This document shows positions 44,192-53,069 of a stretch of DNA of 64,000 nt, piece after piece. The position numbers were made by a program, and so were the translations under genes. The stretch spans positions 3,476,501 to 3,540,500 of the forward strand of contig NZ_CP040396.1 of NCBI RefSeq assembly GCF_005577435.1. Direction: 5' to 3'. Each line of letters starts with the position of its first letter. Within the stretch, counting starts at the first letter, position 1. This DNA comes from Paenibacillus algicola. GTDB taxonomy: Bacteria; Bacillota; Bacilli; Paenibacillales; Paenibacillaceae. The notes below the pieces were generated by a model. The model searched no databases. It was not told the DNA's origin and saw only the letters and a list, made by a program, of their open reading frames with translations.

Positions 44192-46003
44192 CTATTTCGT
44201 CATGCCCGTCTGCTCCTGCAGCAGACGGCTGAATCTGCCCTGCCGGTCCTGTGCCAGCTGACGGTAGCCCCCCTGCTGGATAACAGCCCCCTGCTCCATG
44301 ACTATGACCTGATCCGCATTGCGGATGGTGGACAGGCGGTGGGCGATCACAACAATCGTCATGCTTCCTCTCAGGCTCTCCAGTGCAGTCTGGATCAGCC
44401 GCTCGTTCTCTGTGTCCAGGGCACTGGTCGCTTCATCCAGCACGAGCAGGGTCGGGCGCTTGAGGATGGCCCGGGCGAGAACGATCCGCTGCCGCTCTCC
44501 TCCGGAGAGGCGGATTCCCCGGTCTCCAATGACCGTGTCCAGCCCCAGCGGCAGGCTGCGCACGAATTCCTCCGACGCGGAGAAGCGCAGCGCTTCCCAC
44601 AGCTCTTCCTCCGACGCATCCGGTGCCACCAGCTTTAAGTTATGGCGAATGCTCTCATGGAACAGGAAAGGGTCCTGCGGAACATATCCGATGCCATCCC
44701 GGAGCCGGTACAGCTGCTGCTCCTTTAGCGGGATGCCGTCTACGAGAACCTCCCCGCTTTCCGGCGAAATCAGGCCCATGAGCAGATCCATCAGGGTGCT
44801 CTTGCCCGCGCCGGACCTGCCGACGATGGCTGTCATTTGACGGGCAGGAATTTGAATGGTGATATCGCGAAGGGCATAGACGGGGGAGTCGGGTTTATAC
44901 CTGTAGCTGACGCCGCGGCACTGGATGCCCTGGGTCATGTGCAGCTTCTCCTGTTTCCCCTTGTTCTCTTCCTCGCCTCCTGTCCACTCCCGCTCTTGTC
45001 TAAGCTCCTGCTCCAGCCGGCGCATCGCGGTAAAGGCGGGTATGTTCGTGACAAGCTGCTCAGACTGTGACTGAATCGCAATGAAGCGCGGCCATAGCCT
45101 GGAGAAGATCAGCACGATCAGGATCAGCTTCTCTGCCGGGGTATGCAGCATTTCGATGGACACATAGATAAATCCCGCGATCAGCAGCACCGAGGACAGG
45201 CGGTAGATGAGCTGGGACTTGGAATTAATATCTCCGAACGTAATAAAATTGGTCTCCATTTGACGGGAGAGCCTTGCGAACCAAGAGGTATGAAAGGGCT
45301 CAAGACGATTGCTCTTGATGTCCTTAATGCCGCTGAAATGCTCCTGAATCCCGGCAAAATAATACTTCGACAGCTCCGTCGTCTGCTCTCCCACCCGCTT
45401 CGACCCCCGAATATATCTTCGTCCGAACAGCGCGAGCGCAGCACCCGAAAGAAGCACAAAGGCGGTCAAGAGCGGCGAAATCCAAAAGGCAAGGCCGATC
45501 TGAATCAGTGTGAACAGCCCGGCTGTAATCATGCTCATGAACAGAAATACTCCTTGATTGACCCTTCCCAGCTCATTGGACATCATGTGGTGAAAGTCCG
45601 ATTTGCGGCTTCGGAGGAAGAACTCCCACCTTGCGTACAGCAGTCCTTCATACGTTTCCATCCGCATCCGGCGGATAAAGCCCTGCAGCATGCGCGTACT
45701 AAGCAGGCTCTGCAGTCGGGTAAGCATGGCTTGCCCTCCCAGAATAAGCACATACAATACTAGTACCAGGAGCAGGCTCAGCTCGGTGAACCAGCCTTCC
45801 AGCAGGGTCTGCACCCCCGATACAAGCGGCCAATCGTTCCAGGCCTGCTGCTCCAGGAGGCCGATCATGCCCAGCAGCGGAATTATGAGATACAGTCCGA
45901 GTCCTTCCAGCAGGCTGATTACCAATACAAGCGTGATATTCAGAACCAATCTGAAGCCGGAAGCTCTGTACAGCTTGGCGATAAAATACATCAGATCCTT
46001 CAA
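44192..46003 (-). CDS. ABC exporter, fused membrane and ATPase domains (lasso-peptide exporter-like)
   Basis: Half-transporter expected to work as a homodimer and to export a peptide or lipid-linked product. 603 residues: six membrane helices within 1-330, then the nucleotide-binding domain with Walker A GRSGAGKST near 391, Q-loop YVPQDPF, signature LSGGERQR near 497, Walker B LLVLDEATS and the HRLS switch. There is no N-terminal C39 peptidase. It is the last of four genes (nucleotidyltransferase, B1, B2, exporter) that match the accessory part of Firmicutes lasso-peptide clusters, where such exporters give self-immunity. MsbA-like lipid export is the alternative. Confidence 0.85.
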   Translation of the reverse strand: MKDLMYFIAKLYRASGFRLVLNITLVLVISLLEGLGLYLIIPLLGMIGLLEQQAWNDWPLVSGVQTLLEGWFTELSLLLVLVLYVLILGGQAMLTRLQSLLSTRMLQGFIRRMRMETYEGLLYARWEFFLRSRKSDFHHMMSNELGRVNQGVFLFMSMITAGLFTLIQIGLAFWISPLLTAFVLLSGAALALFGRRYIRGSKRVGEQTTELSKYYFAGIQEHFSGIKDIKSNRLEPFHTSWFARLSRQMETNFITFGDINSKSQLIYRLSSVLLIAGFIYVSIEMLHTPAEKLILIVLIFSRLWPRFIAIQSQSEQLVTNIPAFTAMRRLEQELRQEREWTGGEEENKGKQEKLHMTQGIQCRGVSYRYKPDSPVYALRDITIQIPARQMTAIVGRSGAGKSTLMDLLMGLISPESGEVLVDGIPLKEQQLYRLRDGIGYVPQDPFLFHESIRHNLKLVAPDASEEELWEALRFSASEEFVRSLPLGLDTVIGDRGIRLSGGERQRIVLARAILKRPTLLVLDEATSALDTENERLIQTALESLRGSMTIVVIAHRLSTIRNADQVIVMEQGAVIQQGGYRQLAQDRQGRFSRLLQEQTGMTK

Positions 46004-46015
46004 GACAACAACTCC

Positions 46016-46504
46016 TTATACGCCGGAGCGTTCCGGCTTGAGGCCTTTACGAGAAGGCTGCTTTGCAAAAATGCCCACGACAGCATACTGCTCATGCCCT
46101 TCAGCTCCGGTCACCAAATAAGAGCCGCTGCGCAGCCAGGCATGAGCGGCCATACGGCCCTGAGCATCTCGGCCGCTTCCCAGGTACAGGGTGCTCTCCA
46201 CACCGCGCCGCTCCAGCATGACCATGGCTGCTACCGCTTTGACCAGACACTGACTCTCCCACCAGGTATAGCGGCTCATACGGTGTACCGCTTTGGATAC
46301 CTGCTTCAGCAGCCTCAGCTCCTGCTCCGTGCACGGAGCTGCCGAGGTCTCCTTCATCGGAGCTCCCAGCGAAGCGGACACCTTGGCGAACGGAAGCAGC
46401 TTGAAGATTCGGCCCCAGGCCAAGCAGAGATAAGCCTCGGCATGCAGCATTTTTACGGAAAGGGAACTGTTCAGAATGCGCTGCAGCTTTGTCTTTCTCC
46501 TCAT
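46016..46504 (-). CDS. Lasso peptide biosynthesis B2 protein (transglutaminase-like leader peptidase)
   Basis: Cys protease fold that removes the leader of lasso precursors. 162 residues with WWESQCLVKAVAAMVMLERRG (split here as WWESQCLVKA, then VAAMVMLERRG; presumed catalytic Cys86) and MAAHAWLRSG with His121, the hallmark of the B2 (PF13471) family, ending in the usual YAVVGIF strand. ATG 46504 overlaps the end of the B1 gene by four bases. In lasso clusters B2 acts with the B1 recognition protein encoded just upstream. No cyclase or precursor gene is near, so its substrate is unknown. Confidence 0.85.
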   Translation of the reverse strand: MRRKTKLQRILNSSLSVKMLHAEAYLCLAWGRIFKLLPFAKVSASLGAPMKETSAAPCTEQELRLLKQVSKAVHRMSRYTWWESQCLVKAVAAMVMLERRGVESTLYLGSGRDAQGRMAAHAWLRSGSYLVTGAEGHEQYAVVGIFAKQPSRKGLKPERSGV

Positions 46505-46797
46505 GACCCCGACTTCACCTGAATGAGGCCTTCCTCAACCAGCTGGGTGACAAAGGCCTGAACCTGCATATCACACACCTCGCGCTCAATATCGTATTCT
46601 GCGACCAGCTGATCCACGATCAGAGACAGCGAGATCGGCGCTGCCGCCAGCTCCCAGATCCGTCCCCCGATGTTCCCTAGGTTGTAGTACTTCCCGTTCT
46701 GTATACTCATCATGACCTTCTCGCCGTCCATGTCACTGACCAGAAACCCTTCCTTCTGTACGATCAAATCTTGGGCTGTCATCATATGGCTCTTCAT
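46501..46797 (-). CDS. Lasso peptide biosynthesis B1 / PqqD-like leader-binding protein
   Basis: Small RiPP recognition element that binds leader peptides and hands them to B2. 98 residues with the PqqD fold pattern: MDGEKVMMSIQNGKYYNLG, NIGGRIWELAAAP, a wHTH-like middle (IVDQLVAEYDIE) and a final strand-helix (FVTQLVEEGLIQV). I start it at ATG 46797, eight bases after GGAGG; the frame is open upstream but inside the neighbouring gene. It lies two bases after the nucleotidyltransferase gene and overlaps B2. A stand-alone PqqD beside B2 is the split-B form typical of Firmicutes and actinobacterial lasso clusters. Confidence 0.85.
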   Translation of the reverse strand: MKSHMMTAQDLIVQKEGFLVSDMDGEKVMMSIQNGKYYNLGNIGGRIWELAAAPISLSLIVDQLVAEYDIEREVCDMQVQAFVTQLVEEGLIQVKSGS

Positions 46798-46799
46798 CT

Positions 46800-47993
46800 T
46801 TAATTCCTCCCCGCGAATGGATTTTTGGACAAGGCCTGGAGACGGCGCCAGGACCACAGCACCGGCCGAAGCACGTAATACAAGAAATGGAGCTCCCGTG
46901 GAAGCGGCAGCTGCATAGCATCTCTGGAGTTCGGAAGCAGCTTGTTTCGGAAATAAGCCGCTCTTTGTTTTCCGTCCATAAGTGCAATCAAGTAACGGTT
47001 ATAGTGCCAGGCTACGCTTTTTTCCGGGACTGGATTGAGCTGAACGATTCGTTCAATGTAATGAAGCGCCATGGCGGCCAGCTGCCGGCTCTTCGTGCTT
47101 TTCATGAAGGGATGCAGCTCTACCGGAATCCGGACGTAGAACAGTGCCGACGCCAGAATCCAGGCCTGCCCCGCATAATGCTCCCCTCCCTGCTCCCGTA
47201 GATGATGCTCCAGGAGAAGAGCGTCTAGTCGCGGAGTCAGCTTGACTATATCCATCAGCCAGCGGAGACGGAACCAGCCGTGCCTCGCCCCGTGGTCGGT
47301 CAAATACCCGAGCAGATCCTCATGCCCCAATCCGTATACGGTCTGCCCGGACACCGAGATGGCGCTGCGCCGGGACCAGAGCTGATCAAAGGAATACGCT
47401 TTGCTGAAGTGCGGATTGAGGCGCCAATGGATCTCCACCTGAGCCGCGTGCGCCGCATGCTTTAACGAAACATGGTGACTGGTCTGCTTCCAGTTCGCCA
47501 GGACACGCTCCTCTTCCGGGATGTACCCGAGCTCCTTCAATACTCCCTCGGCTTTCTCGACCTCGTCTTGATGCAGCAGCAGATCCAGATCCTTGGAGGT
47601 CCGAAGAGACACATCCCCATACAGCTGCATCGCAAGAGAAGGTCCTTTCAGAAACAGGCAGCGGATTCCGGACTTCTCCAGCGCCGCCTGAATGGTGCTC
47701 ATCTCCCGGGTCAAATGCAGCATCTGGACTGTATTGCTCTGGTATTGCCGGCGAAGAGCTTCGAGAATGTCATCCGGAACCAGCCGTTTCGGCAGCTCCT
47801 TCAGCCGCAGATAAACGCGCGGAAACACCCGATGATGCATGGCCAGCCGGACCAGCAGATTCCAATCCAGCTGCGGCGGACATTGCCGGACCAAGGCTTC
47901 TGCCGGGACCTCCTCGCGCAGCAGCCGCAGCATAAACACCAGCTCTTTGGGCATTGTAGAGCTGCTTCGTTCTAGAATCCCGCGGGTTTTCAA
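46800..47993 (-). CDS. Nucleotidyltransferase family protein (NTP_transf_5 type)
   Basis: 397 residues of the DUF-type nucleotidyltransferase found in peptide and polysaccharide clusters. The core is CLFLKGPSLAMQLYGDV followed by RTSKDLDLLL near 122-145, which supplies the metal-binding acids, with a helical C-terminal half. I start it at TTG 47993, eight bases after ACGGAGG; an ATG eight codons earlier overlaps the ugd stop and lacks a site. Relatives (PsmN of the pseudomycoidin cluster, from memory) decorate phosphorylated lasso peptides. It links the ugd gene to B1, B2 and the exporter. Confidence 0.8.
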   Translation of the reverse strand: MKTRGILERSSSTMPKELVFMLRLLREEVPAEALVRQCPPQLDWNLLVRLAMHHRVFPRVYLRLKELPKRLVPDDILEALRRQYQSNTVQMLHLTREMSTIQAALEKSGIRCLFLKGPSLAMQLYGDVSLRTSKDLDLLLHQDEVEKAEGVLKELGYIPEEERVLANWKQTSHHVSLKHAAHAAQVEIHWRLNPHFSKAYSFDQLWSRRSAISVSGQTVYGLGHEDLLGYLTDHGARHGWFRLRWLMDIVKLTPRLDALLLEHHLREQGGEHYAGQAWILASALFYVRIPVELHPFMKSTKSRQLAAMALHYIERIVQLNPVPEKSVAWHYNRYLIALMDGKQRAAYFRNKLLPNSRDAMQLPLPRELHFLYYVLRPVLWSWRRLQALSKNPFAGRN

Positions 47994-48013
47994 CGTAAAC
48001 ACCTCCGTAGGTA

Positions 48014-49348
48014 TCATGACAGGGTAGGCACCGGCTCTCGCAAGCCTTGATTCATACCGGGACGCCCCACCGAATAGTACACGAGCCCGGTTTCAGCCAG
48101 CTGCTCTTCCGTGTAAATATTCCGTCCATCAATCAGGTAAGGCCTCTTCAGCCAGCTCTCAATTTGGGCCGGAGAAATATGCTGGAATTCGCTCCACTCG
48201 GTCAGAATGCACAGGGCATCACATTCACGAGCAGCGTCCGCAGCCTCACTGCAATACTCCACGCCGTCCTTCCCGAACTGCTTCCTGAAGTTATCTGCCG
48301 CGACCGGGTCGTAGGCTTTCACGCGCACCCCCCGCTCCAGCAGCGCCGAGATAATCTCAACAGCCGGGGCATCCCGCACATCATCCGTCTCCGGCTTGAA
48401 TGACAGCCCCCAGATGCCGATGACCGCGTCCTCCATGTTCTCCAGCAGCAGGTCGAGCTTACGCACGACGTTAAAACGCTGATCGCGATTCACCTCAACG
48501 ACGGATTTCAGCAGCTTGAAATCATAGTCCATCTGCCCTGCAATCTGAATCAGCGCCTGGGTATCCTTAGGGAAGCAAGAGCCCCCGTACCCGATTCCCG
48601 CCTTCAAAAAAGAAGAACCGATGCGCTTGTCGAATCCCATTCCATGGGCGACTTGAGTCACATCGGCTCCTACCTTTTCACATATGTTGGCAATTTCATT
48701 AATAAAGGAGATTTTGGTCGCTAAAAATGCGTTGGACGCGTACTTGATCATCTCGGCACTTCGGATATCCGTAATGACAATATTTGCGGTCAGCCGCTCA
48801 TGAAGCTGTACCAGCTTGTCGGCTGCCCTTACACTGTCGGTCCCGATAATGATTCGGTCCGGATTCATCGTGTCCATGACCGCTGTACCCTCCCGCAGAA
48901 ATTCCGGTACAGATGCGACGTCGAACTCCTCCCGGGTTCTTGCGGCAATAATCTCCCGGATTTTCTCGTTCGTGCCGACCGGAACCGTACTCTTGGTTAC
49001 GACTACCGTATACCCGCTCAGCGATTCCGCAATATCCACCGCCGCCTGCTCGATATAGCTCAGATTCGCCTGGCCATTCGGCAGAGAAGGCGTTCCTACT
49101 GCGATGATAACCAGCTCCGCCCCTTGAACAGCGTCCGCGGTGTTCGTCGTAAAGCTCAGGCGTCCCTGGTCCAGATTATCGACAATCAAGGGCTGCAGGC
49201 CCAGCTCGTAGATGGGAGCTTCTCCCGCCTGAAGGCGTTCGATTTTCTCTGCCACCTTATCCACGCACACCACCTGATGCCCCAGCTCTGAAAAGCATAC
49301 TCCTGACACCAAGCCGACATAGCCGACTCCAACCACTGCAATCTTCAA
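48014..49348 (-). CDS. ugd: UDP-glucose 6-dehydrogenase
   Basis: Oxidises UDP-glucose to UDP-glucuronate with two NAD+, giving an acidic sugar donor for the exopolysaccharide. 444 residues: N-terminal Rossmann GVGYVGLVSG, the VPEFLREGTA loop near 149, catalytic Cys near 260 in GYGGSCFPKD, and the C-terminal domain with WGLSFKPETDDVRDAP. ATG 49348 overlaps the manC stop by four bases. It works downstream of GalU in the same operon. Confidence 0.97.
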   Translation of the reverse strand: MKIAVVGVGYVGLVSGVCFSELGHQVVCVDKVAEKIERLQAGEAPIYELGLQPLIVDNLDQGRLSFTTNTADAVQGAELVIIAVGTPSLPNGQANLSYIEQAAVDIAESLSGYTVVVTKSTVPVGTNEKIREIIAARTREEFDVASVPEFLREGTAVMDTMNPDRIIIGTDSVRAADKLVQLHERLTANIVITDIRSAEMIKYASNAFLATKISFINEIANICEKVGADVTQVAHGMGFDKRIGSSFLKAGIGYGGSCFPKDTQALIQIAGQMDYDFKLLKSVVEVNRDQRFNVVRKLDLLLENMEDAVIGIWGLSFKPETDDVRDAPAVEIISALLERGVRVKAYDPVAADNFRKQFGKDGVEYCSEAADAARECDALCILTEWSEFQHISPAQIESWLKRPYLIDGRNIYTEEQLAETGLVYYSVGRPGMNQGLREPVPTLS

Positions 49349-50732
49349 TGGATTTCACTCCCCAGCGCTATCATAATAATTTCTTCCCAGTGCACAGCGA
49401 GCCGGACAATATCATCCTCAATCAGCTGGCTGCCGGTCTGTACCTCGATAATCTCCATATCAGTAAACCCCTTCAGGCTATGCCGGGCCTCAGCCGGGAT
49501 GACGATCACATCGCCTTTATCTACCTTGGAAGCCACGCCGTCCAGAATCATTTCTCCTTCGCCGGATATGACCGTCCAGACCTCGCTGCGCAGCAGATGG
49601 TACTGATAGCTCAGATTGTTGCCTGCAGTCACGCAGATGCGCTTGGTCAGCACCTCATACCCTCCCGGATACTTGATATAGTCGAGCACCCGGTACCGGC
49701 CCCAGCGCCGTTCCTCGTACATGGGACGCTGGTCCCCGAAGGAAAGCACCTCCTTGATGCGCAGACTGGCATTTTTCTCCGACACCAGAATGCCGTCCGG
49801 ACTTGCTGCCACAATCAGGTTCGGGGCGCCAATGACCGTAATCGGGATGTCCAGCTCATTAATAATATGCGTGTTGAAGGAATCATCCGTTAACACACCC
49901 TTGCCGACCAGAGGCGTGTGAATCTCTTCGGTCAGCATATCCCAGGTGCCGAGATCCTTCCAGATCCCGTGGTACGGCAGCGCGACAATCTTCTCAGCCC
50001 GCTCCACGATGGCATAATCGAAGCTGATCTTCTCCATTCGGCTATATTGGCGAAGCATTTCTTCATATTGAATCGGGAGGCCGCGGTCCAGCAGCTGCTG
50101 AATGATATAGCCCAGCCGGAAAGCAAACACGCCGCAGTTCCACAGCGCTGACTGCTGAATCAGCCCGCGGGCCTGCTCTTCATCCGGCTTCTCCGCAAAG
50201 TGGCTGATTCTCACATAATCCATTCCCTGCTCGGTCACAGCATGCTCCCCCGGCACCATATAGCCGAATTTAGAAGAAGGGCGGTCCGGCGCTGCGCCAA
50301 TTAATCCAAGGTCCGCGTCAGTGTCCTTCAGCAGCGGCTCCAGCTCTTTGACCTTCTGGAAGAAATGTGTCTCCACGTAGGGATCCACCGGCAGCACGGC
50401 CACGATCTCATCGAGGCTTGCCCCTTCATGGAATATAAATAGCAGGCGGATAAGGCAATCGCCGGGAAGGTATCCCGGCGCTCCGGCTCGACAATGATCT
50501 CCAGCTCATAGCCCAGCTGACTTTGCAGCAGCTCCACCTGAGATTTGCCTGTAGCTACGGCGGCGGTGGATTGAAGCTGCAGCTCCCCGAGCTGGCTCCA
50601 GACACGCTGCACCATGGACTGCGGCTGTCCGTCAGGTCCTTTGAGCACCTTCAGAAACTGCTTCGATCGGGTCTCATTCGACAGCGGCCATAAGCGGTTC
50701 CCGCTGCCTCCGGACAATAGTATCATTTGCAC
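49345..50732 (-). pseudogene. manC: Mannose-1-phosphate guanylyltransferase, split by a one-base frameshift
   Basis: Makes GDP-mannose; the long form adds a cupin domain related to mannose-6-phosphate isomerase. From ATG 50732 the frame encodes ILLSGGSGNRLWPLSNE, KQFLKVL, VEPERRDTFPAIALSACYL, then fails at a run of four Gs (plus-strand Cs at 50421-50424). One more G would restore DEIVAVLPVDPYVETHFF and carry on to the cupin end (QYHLLRSEVWTVISGEGEM) at 49345. All other family motifs are intact across the break. It may be a recent mutation, phase variation or a sequencing error. Gene ends overlap ugd and almost touch the glycosyltransferase gene, so it lies mid-operon. Confidence 0.88.
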
Positions 50733-50733
50733 G

Positions 50734-51876
50734 TTACCCGCTCCTTTTCACTTCTGTAATTCGGGCTGGGCCCGGTTGGGTATGCTGCATGCCCTCAATG
50801 ACTCCCTGCATCCGGCGGATAAATACGTCCTCACTAAAGGCCTGCGCATGTCTGCGTATGGCGGCCGGGTCCCAGGCTTGCTGTTCAAACCGCTTCATGG
50901 CTGAAATGAGAGAGTGTACGGACTGCTCTTCAAAGAACAGCCCCGTCCTGCCTGCAGCCACTGTGTCCAGTGCTCCGCCTTCGCGGTAGGCAATGATTGG
51001 CCTTCCACAAGCGTTTACCTCCAGCGGCGTAATCCCGAAGTCCTCCATTCCCGGAAAGATCAGCGCCTTGCAATGCTGCATGCGGCGAACGACCGTCTCA
51101 TCACTTTCTCTGCCCAAAAAGGTTACCGTCTCCCCAGCCATCTCCTCCAGCCGCTTACGGTCCGGGCCATCCCCGACAATCAGCAGCCGCTGCTTCGTTC
51201 TCGTGCATGCCTTCACGGCAAGCTCAATCTTCTTATAAGATACGAGCCTGGAAACTACCAAGTAGTAATCTCCCGGCTTGTAGTCACTGATCTCAAAGCG
51301 GTCAATATCAACCGGGGGAAAAATAATTTGTGCTTCTGCTCCATAGTGGCGGCGAATCCGTTCTTTCACAGTCGTCGAATTGGCGATCAGCCGGTCCACC
51401 TGCCTGGAGTTCCGCTGATCCCAGATTTGCAGCGGATAGGTCAGCCATTTGGCCAGCAGCTTTAAGGCTCTGGGTACCTTTACCCCTTCCATATACGACT
51501 CGAAGCTCCACGCAAAGCGCATCGGAGTATGGCAGTAGCAGACGTGCAGCGCCCCCCGTCCTTTTCGGACTCCCTTGGCATAAGCACTGCTGGAGCTGAG
51601 GATCAAGTCATAGCCCTCCAGATCCATCGACCTTACAGCAAAGGGATACAGCCAGAAGAACAGCTTGAATTTGCTGAATATACCGGGAATGCCCTGCATC
51701 CAGGTGGTCCGGATATCCGCATCCTGAAGCTCCGGCAGCAGCTTGCTGCGATCCATTATCGTTGTATAGATCGGCGCATCCGGAAACATGCGGTGCAGCA
51801 CCGCTACAACCCGCTCCGCGCCTCCCATCTGGTTCAAATAATCATGCACGATGGCCACCTTCAGCTCTCTCATCAC
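50734..51876 (-). CDS. Glycosyltransferase family 4 (EPS cluster, first of five)
   Basis: Retaining transferase of the GT-B fold, expected to add one sugar to the lipid-linked repeat unit. 380 residues starting KVAIVHDYLNQMGGAERVV; the donor-binding half has VVSRLVSYKKIELAV and the E-x7-E motif in GMEDFGITPLEVNACG near 288. A methionine pair starts the gene (51876 or 51873); the stop of the upstream gene overlaps it. The N-terminal MGGAERV is typical of GT4 enzymes of mannose or rhamnose type, but donor and acceptor cannot be read from sequence. Confidence 0.92.
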   Translation of the reverse strand: MMRELKVAIVHDYLNQMGGAERVVAVLHRMFPDAPIYTTIMDRSKLLPELQDADIRTTWMQGIPGIFSKFKLFFWLYPFAVRSMDLEGYDLILSSSSAYAKGVRKGRGALHVCYCHTPMRFAWSFESYMEGVKVPRALKLLAKWLTYPLQIWDQRNSRQVDRLIANSTTVKERIRRHYGAEAQIIFPPVDIDRFEISDYKPGDYYLVVSRLVSYKKIELAVKACTRTKQRLLIVGDGPDRKRLEEMAGETVTFLGRESDETVVRRMQHCKALIFPGMEDFGITPLEVNACGRPIIAYREGGALDTVAAGRTGLFFEEQSVHSLISAMKRFEQQAWDPAAIRRHAQAFSEDVFIRRMQGVIEGMQHTQPGPARITEVKRSG

Positions 51877-53069
51877 ATCATCTCCTTTACCGGATGATGC
51901 TCCAGCTGTTTTCCACTGGCTGTATGCAGCAGCTGATGATATACCTGCTCTACCTTATCCGCGGTCTGGGTAATACAGAAATGATCGATGGCACGCTGCC
52001 GGCCGTTCTCACTCAGCCGGGACCACAGCTCGGGGTTATCGAGCGTTAAGCGAACATATCGGATCAGCTCCGGGACATTTCCGGTTTCATACATGAAGCC
52101 GCTTTGTCCATGCTCAATAATCTCCGGCACGCCGCCGCCGTAAGTCCCGATAACCGGTGTACCTTGGGACATGGCCTCTATCACGACTCTCCCGAAGGGT
52201 TCTTCCTTCGAGCATAATAAAAGGAGGTCCGCTCCGCAACAAATTTCCAGCACATCGTCCCGGAAGCCGGTAAATCGAACCCGGCTGCTCAGACCCAGGC
52301 TCTGCACCCGTTGCTGCAGCTGCTCCAGATAACGCTCGTTCTCTGGTCTGAATTTCGCTTCGCCGACAATCCACAGCACCGCATTCCGACCCTCCTGAAC
52401 CAGCGTGGAAAAAGCCTCAATGGCATCCTCCTGCCTCTTCCATGGAGCAATCTGACCAATAATAGCAAGCACCTCGACATCATTAGCGGCTCCAAGCTCA
52501 TGGCGAACCTTGACACGCAGACGCTGCCGCTCCTCCAGGCCCAAGTGCTGCAGCTCCACACCATTATGAACCAGGTGATAACGCTGCTCCCGGCCCTGTC
52601 CCTTCATTTCCTGGAGAACAGGATTAGAGATACCGATCAGTGCCTGTGCGCTGCGGGAAGCGAACCAGCGGATCAGCCTGCCCATCCAGCCCTTGGGCGG
52701 CAGATCCCGCACATGCCATACGACCGGGAGCCTGTGCAGCCACCGGAAAGAGCCTGCCATGATCCCGGCCCGGATGGAGTTGGCATGAACCAGCTCTGCC
52801 CCGCTGTGCCTGAGCTGCCGAGCCAGCTTCCAGCCGGCACCCAGCATCCCCAGCAGATCGACGGCAAGCCGCAGCGGATTGCGAGTCATTCGGGCCCGAT
52901 AGCTCGGCAGCGGCTGTACGTCCAAGCCAAGGCTTCGCGCCCTGTCCAGCAGCTCGCCTTCCGGAGCGAACAAGACCGGCTGGGCCTGCTTCAAATGCCG
53001 GGCCGTTAACAAGAGGCTGATTTCTGCGCCGCTGATCATGCTTGTATGGTTATAGAATGCGATTTTCAT
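51873..53069 (-). CDS. Glycosyltransferase family 4 (second of five)
   Basis: 398-residue GT-B enzyme for repeat-unit assembly. N-terminal acceptor domain begins KIAFYNHTSMISGAEISLLL; the donor-binding half has IIGQIAPWKRQEDAIEAF and E-x7-E in SKEEPFGRVVIEAMSQG near 288, then GTPVIGTYGGGVPEII. ATG 53069 overlaps the upstream glycosyltransferase stop by four bases and its own stop overlaps the next start, so it sits within a tight run. There is no signal peptide; it should act on the cytoplasmic face of the membrane. Donor unknown. Confidence 0.92.
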   Translation of the reverse strand: MKIAFYNHTSMISGAEISLLLTARHLKQAQPVLFAPEGELLDRARSLGLDVQPLPSYRARMTRNPLRLAVDLLGMLGAGWKLARQLRHSGAELVHANSIRAGIMAGSFRWLHRLPVVWHVRDLPPKGWMGRLIRWFASRSAQALIGISNPVLQEMKGQGREQRYHLVHNGVELQHLGLEERQRLRVKVRHELGAANDVEVLAIIGQIAPWKRQEDAIEAFSTLVQEGRNAVLWIVGEAKFRPENERYLEQLQQRVQSLGLSSRVRFTGFRDDVLEICCGADLLLLCSKEEPFGRVVIEAMSQGTPVIGTYGGGVPEIIEHGQSGFMYETGNVPELIRYVRLTLDNPELWSRLSENGRQRAIDHFCITQTADKVEQVYHQLLHTASGKQLEHHPVKEMM

